Source: Stercorarius parasiticus (Eukaryota; Chordata; Aves; Charadriiformes; Stercorariidae). From it: a DNA stretch of 64,000 bases. The notes beneath the pieces are model-generated. The model made no database searches, had not been told where the DNA came from, and saw nothing but the letters and a program-made list of their open reading frames with translations. Below are positions 11,377 through 25,327 of the stretch, piece after piece. The position numbers were made by a program, and so were the translations under genes. The stretch's first letter is position 1, and every line of letters begins with the position of its first letter. Location of the stretch: positions 220,081 to 284,080 of the forward strand of contig VWZL01000812.1 in NCBI GenBank assembly GCA_013396915.1, written 5' to 3'.

Positions 11377-14300
11377 GTACTTGCACTTTGTTTTCTTACT
11401 AACCAGATATTTCCAATGAGTCTATCTCACAGTGCACGTTAGGCCTTTGATTTGTATGTACTCCTTTCTCTTTTGCCTAGTTTTCTTGAACATTTCTACG
11501 GAAATATACCATTTATGTTCCTTAACGTAAAACTCTCTGTTATGCCAATTAACTCATAAATTTGCTTATATGTTAAGACTTCTCACTTTGACTCACTTCG
11601 TCCTGTCTGTGGCATGACCTTTCCATGAAAAGAAAGAACAGGCCTTTTGTCATTTGCTTTTCCTCAGCCTTTTAGATTTTATCCTTAGTTATGGCCTTAT
11701 GTTTGCCTCCACCATTGTTTATAGCTTAAAGCCTTTCCCATGAGAGTACTAAGCCTCTGTCTTTGTGACATAGAATCATTTCTGCTCAACAGCCCTTGTG
11801 CCTTCCCAGCAATATCAGCCGCCCAGTCTTGTCATTAATTGTATGCCTTTCCCTACATGTGCACTCTTGTGTGGTCTAGAAAACTTCAGGTAAAGAAGAC
11901 TATAGCAGTTTCTATTTTTAAATCACTCATCTGCTTACAGTTATTCCCAAAAGAACTGTTAATGTTCAGATGAGTGAACAGCACAGGGTCGTAGCCAGAG
12001 AGTGGATGTGGATCAGGATCTACTTTCAGAGCACCTGAGCTGCTGTCTCAGCAGCTGTCTGAGGTAGCACATCATCCCAAGATTGTTGTTAGTGAAGTGT
12101 GCCAAAAGGCTCATTCATTTCAGTCACTAGAGAGCTACAAGCCACTGCCCTTCATCTCTTCTTGAGTGTGGTGATCATGAGTCTGACAGGCTTTGGAGTT
12201 CTCTTTGTTTCCTCTCTGACATCAAGGTGGGACCATGACACCAAGAAGCATATAAGTTGTTGATTTCAGCAATGACAAGGCTAACACTAGTTTCTTCCTA
12301 TGTTACAATACCTCCCTCTTTGTTGTTCCTTGTCTAGCCGACTCTTTTATATTTCCTTGGAAATACGGGTGAGTGCCACAGGAAGTTACCATAGTCACAA
12401 ATGCTGGCCACCATCATCTAATGCTTTCCTACCTGTTTCCTAGAAGACTCCAGATGGAAGCTTACCTGGCAGAAGGTGTCTTTACATCCTTCAGTCTTAG
12501 GGAAATGCTGCCCACAGCCTGTAAAACTAATCTACATAATAGAGTGCAGAATCTGGTTGTGTTTTCTAGAAGAAGCTTTTGCAGGTGCAACAAGAGACAG
12601 ACTTAGCAGCAGATTTATATGTAAAGATTTTATCTTTGCAATAAGTGGAAAACTTTCTTTCACAGGCTCTCTTCCCTTGGATTCCCTCACAAAATTTTCC
12701 TGCCTGCTGTTTTTGTTGGCTAACCTCATGATTATTATGCAATGTTAAAAAAAATAAAGATGTGACTGGAGAAACTGTAATTCTAATTATAACCAGCGTA
12801 CAGATGGAATATTTAGTTTACTATCACCAATGTTTATCACTTGGAAGTTGCAAGTAATATGATTTTATTGCTTACAACACTTTGTTTGGTCTTGCAGTTC
12901 TTCCTCTTATTTTACTATTTAGGCTATTAATTCTGGTTAGCTTTCTTAGATAAAGAAAAATCACCAGATAAACATCAGTCTTCATAGACTTTCCATGAAA
13001 ATGTAGTGTTATGTAGCTATGCACTTCGAATTCACATCTCAGATGACTGTTCAATAATTTCCACAGAAGTAGATGAGCTAAAAGCATTATAAACTTCAAT
13101 CACGTTAGTGTAGATACCTGTGTTGTTATTGAAAAAAAAAAAAAAACCACCACAGTTTTAGCATCTCCCACAAGATTTTCATTCAATTTTTCATGCCTAA
13201 AGTGTAGAATAATGTCAATATGACCAAAAAGTGGTAATTTACTAAAGTGGCTTCATTTGTGCTTTTTTGCTTTCAGATTATGCTGTTATGTTATATCTCA
13301 ACAGCTGAGAAATGGCTATATGCAAAAAAAATCTAGAATCATTGAAAATCTTGTAACTTATCAAGTTAAAAGCACATTTTGTTATTTTAAACAATGTATA
13401 TTAAAGGAAAATAATTTGTCCTTTGAATTGTGTGCTACATTTATGCTAAAGTAAGCAACCCACAGGAAGCTTAAGTAGCAGGGAGAGAATTTCTGAAGTT
13501 GTACTGTTATTCAAAAGTGTGTACATAGACTGTTACGCTAGAAATATTGGTAAAACATAAGGCACATTCTTTGAATACTTCCAATTATGCAGATGAAAAT
13601 TAAATGTAAATTACTGCATATAGTTTTAATGCACATATAGCTTTGTTGTAGACCTGTCAGCTTTATTTTAACCTCCAATTTTAGTCATGCCTACCTTAGC
13701 CACAGAAGTGCCCTGTGATAGAATTAAACATACATTGAAGACATATTTTGTTATTAATTTATTACTGTTTAATATGTCATATACTTTGTGTATAAACCCA
13801 GAAAGTTTTTACTTTATAAAAACAAATGATTAAGGACTTGAATTTCTTTTCCCCTTTCTTTCTCTTTCTTTTGATTTTGCTGTATAAGGGTCATCTCAAA
13901 GAGTTTAGGTTAAGATATTTTTGTCAAACAAAAAGTTAACTTTTTCGAAGTGCATCCATGATAAGCATTTTATTTTGCAACCATCTTTTAGCCCAATCAT
14001 TTTCTTTTGTCACAGGAACAATCCTATTCAAGTCACGTATATGTAAAATGGGATTTAGTTGCCCAGGGTGTTTTTTACTGGCTGAAGTGACAGGCAGTTG
14101 AATCCTTCATAACTGCCTATAGAGGCTATTGTGCCATGTTGAGTGATTGCCCCTTGCAACATTGTATCTCCCTACCACTATCAGAACTTATTTCCAATAT
14201 CACTAATTTTAGTCAGATAACACATCTGTATTTACACACAAGAACAGGAAAGAACATAATGAACAGCACAGCTGCTCACTGTGTCTGTTTTCCTTCATTC

Positions 14301-16323
14301 CCTAGTTCCCTTTGACTAAGGACAATGGCAACATGTTTCACTGTCAGAAATAAAAAAGCAGTAGTTAATATGCGACAGAGCGAAGTGAACCCCATATTTA
14401 GCTTAAAAGAGTATCTAGTAAACACTCTGAGACAAGAGTTTGTATTTTTTAATAATTTTCAAGCGTTAGTGAGAAGGGTTTGCTTTCTGCTCATTCTGCT
14501 TTCACATATCTGTATTGGGAGAGCCTTGGCAGTCATATGCTAGAAGCATGGGTGACCCTAGATGTGTATACGGCCCAGAGGCAGCATGACTGACCCTTCC
14601 TACGGAGCAGAAAGCCCAGTATGTCACAGTGTTAACAAACGCAGGTACATGACTTGCTCTGCTTTTCTTCAAGTAAGTCAAGCACCACTTATACTCTGCA
14701 TTGCTGTTGGGGAAAAATTTTGTGAGCAGGATGTCTACAGCGAGAATAAAGGTGAGGTTTAAGGCAGAATCTCAAGGAGCACTCCTCTCGCCTATAATTA
14801 ATCATCACAGAGCAGCTTACTCTTACCCAGCCTTTAAAAGCTTGGTTGAAGATCCATGGCCTGTGACAAAACAGTGTTCCTTCAGTGAGATACATCACAT
14901 AAAAGACTTGTAGCAAAGGGCAAACCCAGGTGAAATGAAAGATGCATTATACTAGACATTGAACAGTACTGGAGGTGGTAAAGCACAATTCCTTCTGGGA
15001 ATAACTTGTAGTAAACAAACCAGACATAGGTAAGTTAAACATGGAAACAGAAGCAAAGACATTTTCTACAGGAAAAGGAAAAAAAAAGTTCCAACAACAA
15101 AACACAAAAAAAAAGATTAATTTTCTGGAAAAGGAAGAAGATCTGTTTACTTGTAGCTTGTTTAATCAGACTATGCTGTCCTTCCTACCAGAAAAAAAAC
15201 ATACACCACCATGAAAGACTACATGCTTTTGTAATACTGCAAGAGAAAGTTGCACATCGAGACAGAAGACCTAAATTCTCTGTCATTTGAAGTGAGGGAA
15301 AGGTATGATCAAGGGTAATGCCACATTTTCAACCAAATCTTCAGAAAAAAATCTCTTGAAACATGAATGAGTACTCAAGGCAAAACTGAAATTATTTAAC
15401 ATCGATGACTATTTTAATGGGAACTCAAATTGACTGAATAGTTCCAGTTTTTGATATGATTTTCCAGAAGACTAACGCAAAACCCAAAGAATTGAAAAGG
15501 AATTCTTTATAAGTGTCTATCTTGCTTTCCCTAGTACATGAGAGCAGACCAATAAACCTACTTATATTTTAAATTAAATTTCAAAGAGAAAATAAGATGG
15601 TGTCTTCCAAATACACCATTCACAGTGAGGAAATTATTAGTAGTGTTCACATACTTAATCAGAAAAGGATATTATCAAGGGTATATTATCAGCTTGGTAC
15701 TTATGTAAATATTAATAGGAGTGAGGTGTGCATATCACAGAGAGAATAGGTATAATTATTTAAGTGGTGTAATATTATTTTCATGGATTCCTGTATAATG
15801 AAAACTTTCAATCTGTTAAAAAGCCACTTGGGAGTAACAAAAATAACCAAAGGGATGCAAGATGGTGCACATAATTCAATTTTATGTCAAGGTTAAAAAG
15901 CTTTATTCAGTATAGTATCAGTTCAAATGACATCACAGCAACTGAGGTTCTTTATTTCCTGTTCAGCTCAAAGTATAGACTCTAGCACAATATTTTCATG
16001 ATATTGACAAACTGCTTAAAAATCAGCCTCTATGTACAAATAACATTATTCTCTTCTATGCTGCATCTAACCCCAAGATTAAAACAGCAGCAATGTCATT
16101 GATCTAGAAGTTAAACATCCCGTTGCTACAGATTCCTTAACCATTCAAGATATTGACTTTAATTTTATTTACTGCCGGGAAAATACATTTTTCCTATAAA
16201 AGGACACAAGTATCAATAAAATATTAGAGTTTTAATTATTACAACTCATAATATAACTTCCTTTTAATATGCTTTCAAGGCAATATTCCCAGTAGAATTA
16301 GCAAGAGATATATTGTTCATAGG
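11377..16323. other. Unannotated AT-rich sequence
   Basis: About 4.9 kb without a supportable gene or recognised interspersed repeat. Poly-A runs occur near 12746-12758 and 13130-13146. The overlapping short frames at 14325-14916 lie on both strands and none shows a domain. Confidence 0.6.
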
Positions 16324-16360
16324 GCTCCTCTCCTCTCCTCTCCTCTCCTCTCCTCTCGTC
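16324..16360 (+). repeat. (CTCCT)n pentanucleotide microsatellite
   Basis: About seven consecutive CTCCT/TCCTC units ending in a CTCGTCTC variant. It is a pure pyrimidine tract on the plus strand and is likely to be length-variable. Confidence 0.95.
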
Positions 16361-19300
16361 TCTGTGTGCTTTATCCTCAGCAACAAAAATTAAATAACCT
16401 TCTCTTACCCAAACAAATTCTAGCTAGTCCCCAAAGACAATCAAGGTAATTTTTATCAGGAATATTTTCATGATCTGAATGATCCTTCAGCCATTTAAAA
16501 CATAAGGTTAATGTACACAATAAGGCATCATAAATAAATCCTTGAATGAAAAGTTTCAATCAATAATTTACAGAATGAAGTAACACTTTAGAGATCTGGG
16601 AGTGTGAAAGAAACAGCAGGATAAACCTAAATTGTAACAGTCTTGTACAAAAAGAAATGATACACTGGTGAAAAAGGAATAATAAATTTTAAAGAATTAA
16701 GGTTAACAAAGGCAAGACAATGAAAGATTCTGAGAGTTAGGGAAAGAAAGGTGACTTAAGGTCTATAGACAATTGCCAGTGAAGGCAAACCACATATGGG
16801 AAAGTTTTGCCAAAGGAATAAATGCAGGTGACAAAAGTGGAGAGGAGACTGAGTTAATGGGGATGTGTGACCTGTGGAGTGAGTGGAGAAGCATGCACTA
16901 GACTGTGCAGATTAACACTGCTCAGGAAAAAAGGAAGTTAAAAGAAATATAATTTGAGGTGATCATTAGCCTATATTCAAGATGTCCACAGTAGTGCAAG
17001 TGGAAAATAAAAGGCTGAAACTGAAGATGATATCTGAGGTAGCCTGAAGGAGAGAGTTAATCAACCAAGTTGGCTTTCAAATTAAAGCTGATTAATGGCC
17101 TGAAACACTGAGACTGTGGGTATTAAATGCACTCAGAGACTCACGAACTAGAAATAATTTGGAATTTTCAGATAAACAGCAAATAAATTTGGGAATACTA
17201 ATGCAATTTTTAAGTAGTTTACTTTGGAGATCCTGTTTGATATTTTAAAAGCTGCTTAAGTTCATTGATTACATGATTTTAAGGAAAGGGAGGTAAAATT
17301 ATCTATTTTTCCAGTGTCACTTGAAATTCTAATAGCATTTTTGGCAAGAACCATGGAATTTGTGAGATATAAGAATGAAATTTCACCTGGTCATGTTGTT
17401 AAAGTGGTGTGGCTGGGAGCATGGCTGTCGCTATGTGCACATCTGCTGTACCTAGGACATTAATTCCCTAGGTCGTGCACGAATTCATTAGCTAGTCATC
17501 TGCATAGACAAGATAGTGGACTTCTGTATGATGGACTGCTATGAGAGAAGGCTGGAGTGCTAGCCTTTGCAACAAAGCATTGAATTAACTGGTGCAGCAG
17601 CTCTCCAGGTGGAAATTTTGGACTGCCCTGAAGACTCCCTCATGCAGCACCTGCCGTACCTAGAGTAAATTATATATGTCAATGTGTTGATTAAAATCCT
17701 GGGGAAGAAGCGTGACTTTCTGGGGACTCACAAGGAGATTACTACTGCAGAATTGACCAAATCCTACATAGATAAGACACTTGTAAATAGAAACTGTTCT
17801 TCCAGATGCAGACATGGTGAAGTAGGACAGTTTTTTGTATACAGTTGACATAGTTAGCTGTTTTATATGTGGTTTAAGGCAATAGGAATAGGACAGATTG
17901 TGCCTGAGCTGGAATGGTCATGTAGGCGTACAAACCAGCTGTCTACGAGAACGTGAGAACTGAGCCAAACAGCAGCTGGTGGAATCTCACCCAATCCAGC
18001 TGAAGACATCATTATAAGGACCCTTGTAACAGAGATTCCTTTCACCTTCTATACAGTGACTGGGCACCTGGCCCAGAGTTTTGAATTTCTTGTATAAGCA
18101 TTACTCTATTGCAAGAGCTCAGAAATTCAGGATTTTTTAACAAATGTTCTTTGATTGTGCAGCGACTTCTAATTGAAAAGAGGTAAAAAAGAGCAGATCC
18201 ATGTACTTGTATATTCTTCTGAGTATAACAAACATTATGGCTCTAAAAGACACATGGCTCCACTCCTCAAGTTCAAAGCAAACTGGAATTATCACCATTC
18301 AGATCCTGTTCCATAGCCGATTTGTTTCTCTCTCCTAAAAGGGATAGCTTGATATTCAAACTCTTGTAACTTTTTATAATTATTATTTGAAGTAATAATC
18401 AGTTGAAACCTTTACATGTAAGTATTATCATTATCACTCCTATTATTGTTAATGTGTCAAAACCAAATACTGTAATGATGAAAACAGTGTGTTATAAAGT
18501 ATTTGTGAATGAATTTGCTATTGACACCATTGGGTATTTTAGACTCTAAGACTAAATTAATTCACATTAAGATTCTTCCTCTGTGGTGCATGAGTCAGAT
18601 GGAATATTCACAATGTATATCACAATATTTTGTAGCTTCCTTAAATCATTCCAGTGCACTTACGCCGATGAAGATGACTTTTTTCTTTGAAAAGAACTAG
18701 GACTCTGAAGAGATGGTGCTAATAATTCTGAAAAAATTCCTTTTCAATCTCTGGAGCTGTAAAAGATCCTCAGGCAAATATTCTTACCGTTACAGTATCA
18801 TGGTAAATTGTTTAACAAGAAAAGATAAGATCTACATAAGACACCTGTATGTAATAAACTATCCTCAGGGTAGGAAAAGGGTGAGAACAATGCTTTATAT
18901 TGTGCTGCTGTCACAAAACAGTAGGGAGATCAACACATTCGGTGGTTTGAAGAATTTGCCTGTCAGTGGCATATGCATGTCACATGTCAAGAGGAAGTGT
19001 CTGGAATAGACCTTCCTACACACTATTTGAGCTCTGCCCTTGAGTTATAACTTTCTCCTTAGTTTGACCTTGAATTTTCATAGGCATTGAAATGACAATC
19101 ATTACTGGAAATCCTAGACATCATTACTTTAAGCTGCACACCTGCAGAACTTTCCAATGGTAGAACACACTGCTTTACCAGTAGTATACAAACAGTACAC
19201 TTTGTCACACCATAGTATATTACTTTATTGGCTTTTTTTCCCATGGTAAATAAAAAGCAGTTAAATTGAATTTTAAAATCTTTGTACCATATGTAATAAT

Positions 19301-22300
19301 TAAGCTGTCAGTCTTATGGATATCCCATTAAAGACTTTTGCCATTAAAAAATATAAAATGTATTGATGTCTTTATTGGGTAAAACCATTTCAACAAGCTG
19401 AAATGTAAACGTTATCTTTTCTAAAGTGTTACTGCAATATTAATGCTCAAATGAATAAGCCAAGGAGAAAACATAATATATTTCATTTTAAAGGAGTAGG
19501 GAGATAAATATTAAGTGGATTTCATGGATTTGAATATAAATAGGAATTCCAAATTTTCTACAAATATTTAACAACATATTTGAAAGGAAGGATGTGATGG
19601 CTAGTGCTGCCTTTAATTAATTCAAGGGTAAAGATAATTGTTATTATGTGTCTCAGTTTTATTCTGATGTTAGTAATAATCTTATAGCTCATTTCTTATA
19701 CAATCCAGACAGTTTTCTGTTTTGTAAATGTAGATGAATTACAAAAATACTTATGAAACTGAGTTTTGATTCATCTTGAATCGCTTCTTATCTTGAGGAT
19801 ACCTAGGATGAGAGCTTTCTAAACACAGTTCTTTCTGGCACTGTCCAAGAAACTACCAGCAGCACATGACATCAAGACCAAGGAAAATAGTCTCTTTTTT
19901 CCCACCTGACAGCACTTCTCATAGAGTTTCCCTTTTAATCAGTCCTTCTCTCCCTTTACAAATTTATGAGCAATTAAAAGATTCTCAGGTAAAAATAATG
20001 ATTCAACACTGTAACTCAAAAGAAAGCATGCAAAAAAATAAAATAGTTTACTAGTGGAGATATAGCTGTAATAATTGATTTTTATCAGATTTATAATGTG
20101 TCTTGAAATGAGATTTATAATGTGTCTTGAAATTCAAACAATTTCAGGCAGAAGTGAAAAATATTTTCATTTTCTGAATTAAATTAAAACCTGCAATTAT
20201 TTTGGTTTGGATATAATTAAATCTGTTTGTCTAAACACAAGATATTTTTTAAAATGTTTCCTTTTCTTGTTTTTAATTCTAGTAAAAAATCAATTTAAGA
20301 AGACCTTTAAATGAAGCAGTGATTCAAAATGAAAACCCAAAATGTTAAGAAAATATTGAAATAAACATTTAAACTGTTTCCTGTTCTAGTTTTTCTTTAT
20401 TGAATCAAACTATGATTAGAAATGGCATGATTTTACTAGCTTTTAATAATCTCATCTATATATTTAGTGATAGAGTTCAAAATTCTTCGTGGAAGAAAAA
20501 ATGTTTCTCTTCCTAATACCCGATTAGAAAGTGATTTCTTAGGATCAAGCAAGAGATTTAACAAACACATTTCATATCTAAACAATGTAAAATGCATCTA
20601 GTGAGTAAAATCATTTACTGCTAGATCAGCATGGCTTGTCCTTACTCAAGCATGTAGGCATACTGATTGTTTACTAGACATACAAAGCATTAGCCAATCA
20701 GGTAATAATAGCATCTAAATCATTGTATTAAATAACCATTAATGAAAGTGAGCGTTACTAAGGCACATCCCTAGCTATATGGCTATTTTTTTCAAAAATA
20801 GTTATTACTAGTTTTAGCACTATTATTAATTCAGTGACATATCCATCAGCACAGATAGAATCTATTCCATTCTAGTTCTATTTTTATATCACCTTCATAA
20901 CTGTAATAATGAGTAGCTTTCAGTGATGCATAAAGTATCATTAGTAATATTTTTCCTGAGTTTTGCTCACTCTCTCTCTCATCCTAGATAATGATTATTG
21001 TGATATAAGATTTTTTGTAGAGTACAATGTAATACATCCTTGACTAATTATGCACCAAATGACCATTTAGCTGTTTAACTCCTTTAGACATTTGGAGATT
21101 TGACACGTAGCAAGCATTGAGATGTCAGATATTTTTAGTTTTATAAGTATTTGTCATATCACTGCAAAATTTGTTGATCACCTTTTCTAGTAGAGCAGTC
21201 ACAACAGTAGCTTTTATTAATCATCTTTTTCAGCTAGGCTGTTTGTTGTCTTAGTAAGAACTAACAAAATGTTATAAATAATCCAGGAAAGAGTTCTATA
21301 TGAGCCCAGACTAAAGACACTTAAAACCTGGCAAGCAAATATATCACATATACACCAGCTGCAAGGCTTTTGATCCATTCATGTAATAATTATTCCTTTT
21401 GTGTTCACTTCTCAATTCACAAACATTTAAGAAAACAGATGAGAAAAATAATTAAAAGTTTGAGATGAAGTTGACTTTGTGTTATCAAAAATGTACATCC
21501 AAGACAGAAAAATGCACAGAAGTCTGAATGTCTCAGTGTTGTACAATTGCCTTGAAACAGCAATAATACATTTAAATGCTAATGTCATTTATGGCACCAC
21601 AAGAAGCAAATAAAATTCTGAGTATCCAAAATTGACTTTTTTTTCACAAGGTAAACTTAATATCAAGAAGTTAGAAGTATACTGCACCTTTAAAAAAAGT
21701 TAACATATTTCTTATCTCCTAGAGAAATGGCAGAACAGAATTCTCGTAAGAATTAAGGAATATGTAATTGTTTTAGTTCATTTTGCAAATGAGATTACAT
21801 TCCAGCNTTTATAAAAGGATTTGATTGCCTATCTTCTTTTCAAATCTCAGCCTTGCTGTGAGTCTGTAAATCACAACCACTGGTCTTAACTACATCTTCA
21901 GGCATAATCTTACGCAAGGGTGGAGATGAATGAATGGAAGCATCCTCTGTATAAGCTGAGGAGGCACTCTACTTCAAAGGCACCCCTCTGAACACTGGTA
22001 CCAGCTTCCCAGTCATTCTGGAGTAAAAACCATGTAGTGCAACTCACTGGTATGTGTTTTGTCACAAAGGCAACTGCAGCAAAAAAAAACGTTTTATACT
22101 TGGATTGTGCTAGCACGTAGCCTTTTCTATAATTACCTGGGTTTTTAAAACCACGCTAGTTGTTTTTAACTAATGTTTCAGCAAGGCATTGTTAATGCTT
22201 GGATTCAATGGTGTAGCAGAATAAAGGCAAGACCTTGGAAAGATGCTTCCAATTCACAGCTCAGAAATTCTGGAGTTCAAATATTATTTTCAGCCATTTT

Positions 22301-24757
22301 TCATAGTTTTTTCTCTTGTTTTTCTAATCTGTATATTCCTGAGTACAAATAATATTTCATGGTTTTTTGGTGAACTCATGTCACCAGATTAACCCCATAT
22401 TAAACCTGTACCTCTGTGTTATACCCTCGCATATATATTCCCCTGTGTATAACCTTGTGCTGATCCATCTCATTGTATTAACCCTATTTAGGTTAGTACA
22501 ATTAAATAGGAGTATCAGGATGTGAACACAACAGTCCATTTGGTTTAACTGGAGTTCTACTAAGGAAGATGGGAGTTGAAAATGCTAGTAAGACCTGAGC
22601 TGGGATCCTCCTTGGGCTGAGCTGAAGCATAAAGAAGTAAGACCTGAATAAAGCCTTCAGTGACGTTATTAATGGTGGATATAACAGAAGTATAGGTGGT
22701 AGCTCAGATGCGAGTTCACTAAATCCCAACCCTCAGAGCAGAAAGCAGCCCTGGGTGATGCCATTTCCTCTGGAGGTACACCTGATGGCTGCTGCAAAGG
22801 GACATGTTAGAGGTAAGGTTGAGCGGTCAGATGATTTTCTGATATAAAGTTGAAGTAGAAACAGGATCAAACCCAAAAAATGTTCAAATGAGGATGTGGG
22901 TATCATTAAGGTTATCTTATTCAATGTGATTAAAGAAAATTCCTATGTGTCTCTTTCATAGAAACAATTGAATGATTTAGCTCAAATACCTGGAATAGCT
23001 TTTATTCTTCTATAGCTTCTAGACACTAGAAGCACATGCTTGTAAAGGATGTCAACTCACTCACCAATTTTTTACAGAGATATAGAAAAGAAATCAGCCA
23101 GGATGCAATAACTAAATGTATTGGATTGCTGACATGAAAAGAACTTGAGATGGGGTTTTGTCTGAATTGACAAGTGGCCTTTGGTTTTGTAAACACAACT
23201 TTGCTCTTTCTAATAAATGTGTCTAAAAATCTTATTATGCCTGAAAATCATATCACTCAGCCTAAATCCCTCTGGAATTTGGGAAGAAATCCTCTTCTTT
23301 AAAATTATCAGCACCAAGCTTTTAACTTTTTGATAATATTTACATTCACAATGAATTGAAGATCAACTGTTTGCAGATGCAGTATTATTTACAAGACAGA
23401 AGGTCAAACCAAAGCTTTTAAATTGAGCTGAGTTGTATACGTGGGGTCTGTTATATTACCTGAAGAAGAGAAAGTGAGGAAGTAGAAAAAGGTTACTGAT
23501 GACTATGATAATAACTGCTGTAAAATGAGATTATATTATGACTGTTATTATTTTTGTTCTTAATAGCAGTAACATCACTGTTTGCCAACTCTTCACTCCA
23601 TTTTTATGATCATGATTGTTATTTTTGTTCCCAGTGTGGGTAGTTATAGCTCCTGAAGAGCAAACATTTCAAACATTTATTTGTACCCCACAGCACATTC
23701 AAATCCTGATTCCTTTAGTTCTTTCAAGATCCTGCTGAATTGTTTATAAAGACTTCTCATGGCAAAGTCCAATACAGACTACATATTTCATTTAGGACAA
23801 ATGCATCTGGAGATACGTGCACTTGGCTTTAAATCTGAGGAAGAAATTGTATGTAGGTAAGTGTACAACAATGATTCTTCATTTCCTTGTTTAATTACAA
23901 AGTACTGTAGTACTTTTCTTTCCATGAAGAGAAATAAGGAAATAAGGAAAACACATTTAAAATCAATACCACACCTGCATATTTAGATGATTTCTTCATT
24001 TAGTTGTGGCAAAGGCTGAAATGTTTTTACATTCTCCAGATCTATGGATAACTACACCTGAGCATTTCACCTATGGAAGAAAAACAGCCAAACAGTAATA
24101 CAGTGAAATTTTATTTCACCTTGAAAACTGTTGAAAATCACATTTTTTACATTAGCATAAATATTTAAAGATAAAACAGAAGGGTCATTTTATTTTTTCT
24201 ATGGGGATACATTTTAAATTTTTGAATGGAAGATCAGTATTACAGCTTCAGAAGTTAATTGGTGTTTATATGAGTAACAGTGTTATGACAAGAATGTGGT
24301 AGGAGAGTTGTTTGACATCATAGAATTTTTCTTGAATGCTCAATAAATGAAAGTAGATAGGTCTTACTCCTGACACTTGCTTTAGCTGTAGTCTTAGAGT
24401 AGCTGGAAGAGAAATATCTCAGTAAGCACTAGACATGTCTTATAATAGTGCTCATGTTAGGAGTAAGATTAATGTGACTGCCTAGTGATCTAGATTGCCT
24501 TTATAGTCAACAGACTGATACATTTTACACTGCAAATACCTGAAATGAGATTAATCTCCTGTCACTGTCTTTGTAGGACAGCTGTGTGTACATCACAAAG
24601 GTAGTATGGAGTGCACTAAAGAAGTTCATTCCACTAAGATTTTAGCACATCTGGAATACATGTTGTAATTGTGCTCTTTTCAGAGCTAATAGGATTATTG
24701 AATTTAAGAAGGACTATCCTTCTTATGGCAGGCGAATAAGCAATTAATGATACCTTT
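16361..24757. other. Unannotated AT-rich sequence
   Basis: About 8.4 kb with no gene that I can support. The part at about 17.4-18.1 kb is less AT-rich and contains small palindromes (17450-17482), but I cannot assign it to a family. A tandem duplication lies at 20087-20133. One ambiguous base is at 21807. Confidence 0.6.
20087..20133. repeat. 24-bp tandem duplication
   Basis: The unit AGATTTATAATGTGTCTTGA plus AATG occurs at 20087-20110 and again, without its last base, at 20111-20133. The copies are perfect over the shared length. Confidence 0.95.
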
Positions 24758-24787
24758 GCACATTTTACTTATGCACATTTTACTATA
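24758..24787. repeat. 15-bp tandem duplication beside a CR1
   Basis: GCACATTTTACTTAT (24758-24772) is followed by GCACATTTTACTATA (24773-24787), immediately before the CR1 3' tail. The duplication may be linked to that insertion, but CR1 does not usually make clear target duplications. Confidence 0.8.
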
Positions 24788-25327
24788 CATAGAATCATAG
24801 AATGGTTTAGGTTGGAAGGGATCTTAAAGGTTCCAATCTCCCTGCTATGGGCAGGGACACCTCCCACTAGACCAGGTTGGTCAAAGCCCCATCCAGCCTG
24901 GTCTTGAACACTACCAGGGATGGGGCATACACAACTTCCCCAGGCAACCTGTTCCACTGCCTCACCACCCTCATAGTGAAAAATTTCTTCTCGATATCTC
25001 TAAATCTACCCTTTTCTAGTTTGAAGCCATTACCCCTCATCCCATCACTACATGCCCTTGTAAAAAGTCCCTCTCCAGCTTTCTTGTAGGCCCCCTTCAG
25101 GTACTGGAAGGCTGCTATAACGTCTCCCTAGACCTTCTCCAGGGATGAAAAACCCCGATGCTCTCAGCCTGTCTTCATAGGAGAGGTGCTGTAACCCTTT
25201 GATCATCTTTGTGGTCCTCTTCTGGACCTGCTCCAGCAGGCCTGTGTCCTTCTTATGTCGGGGGCTCCACATCTGGATGCAGTACTCCAGTTAGGGTCGC
25301 ATGAGAGCAGAGTAGAGGTGCAGAATC
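24788..25327 (-). mobile_element. CR1 LINE, 3' fragment (minus strand)
   Basis: It begins with CATAGAATCATAGAATGG and GGTTGGAAGGGATCTTAAAG, the inverse CR1 3' end, and continues through the 3' UTR into ORF2 C-terminal codons. On the minus strand the ORF2 remnant includes LEQVQKRTTKMIKGLQHLSY followed by EDRLRA, which corresponds to the conserved post-RT region. It is truncated near GCAGAATCA at about 25327. The plus-strand open frame at 24877-25089 is antisense. Confidence 0.95.

Noticed and set aside
22500..22930. Possible exon or repeat suggested by two minus frames
   Set aside because: No domain, no splice support and no repeat signature that I can name.
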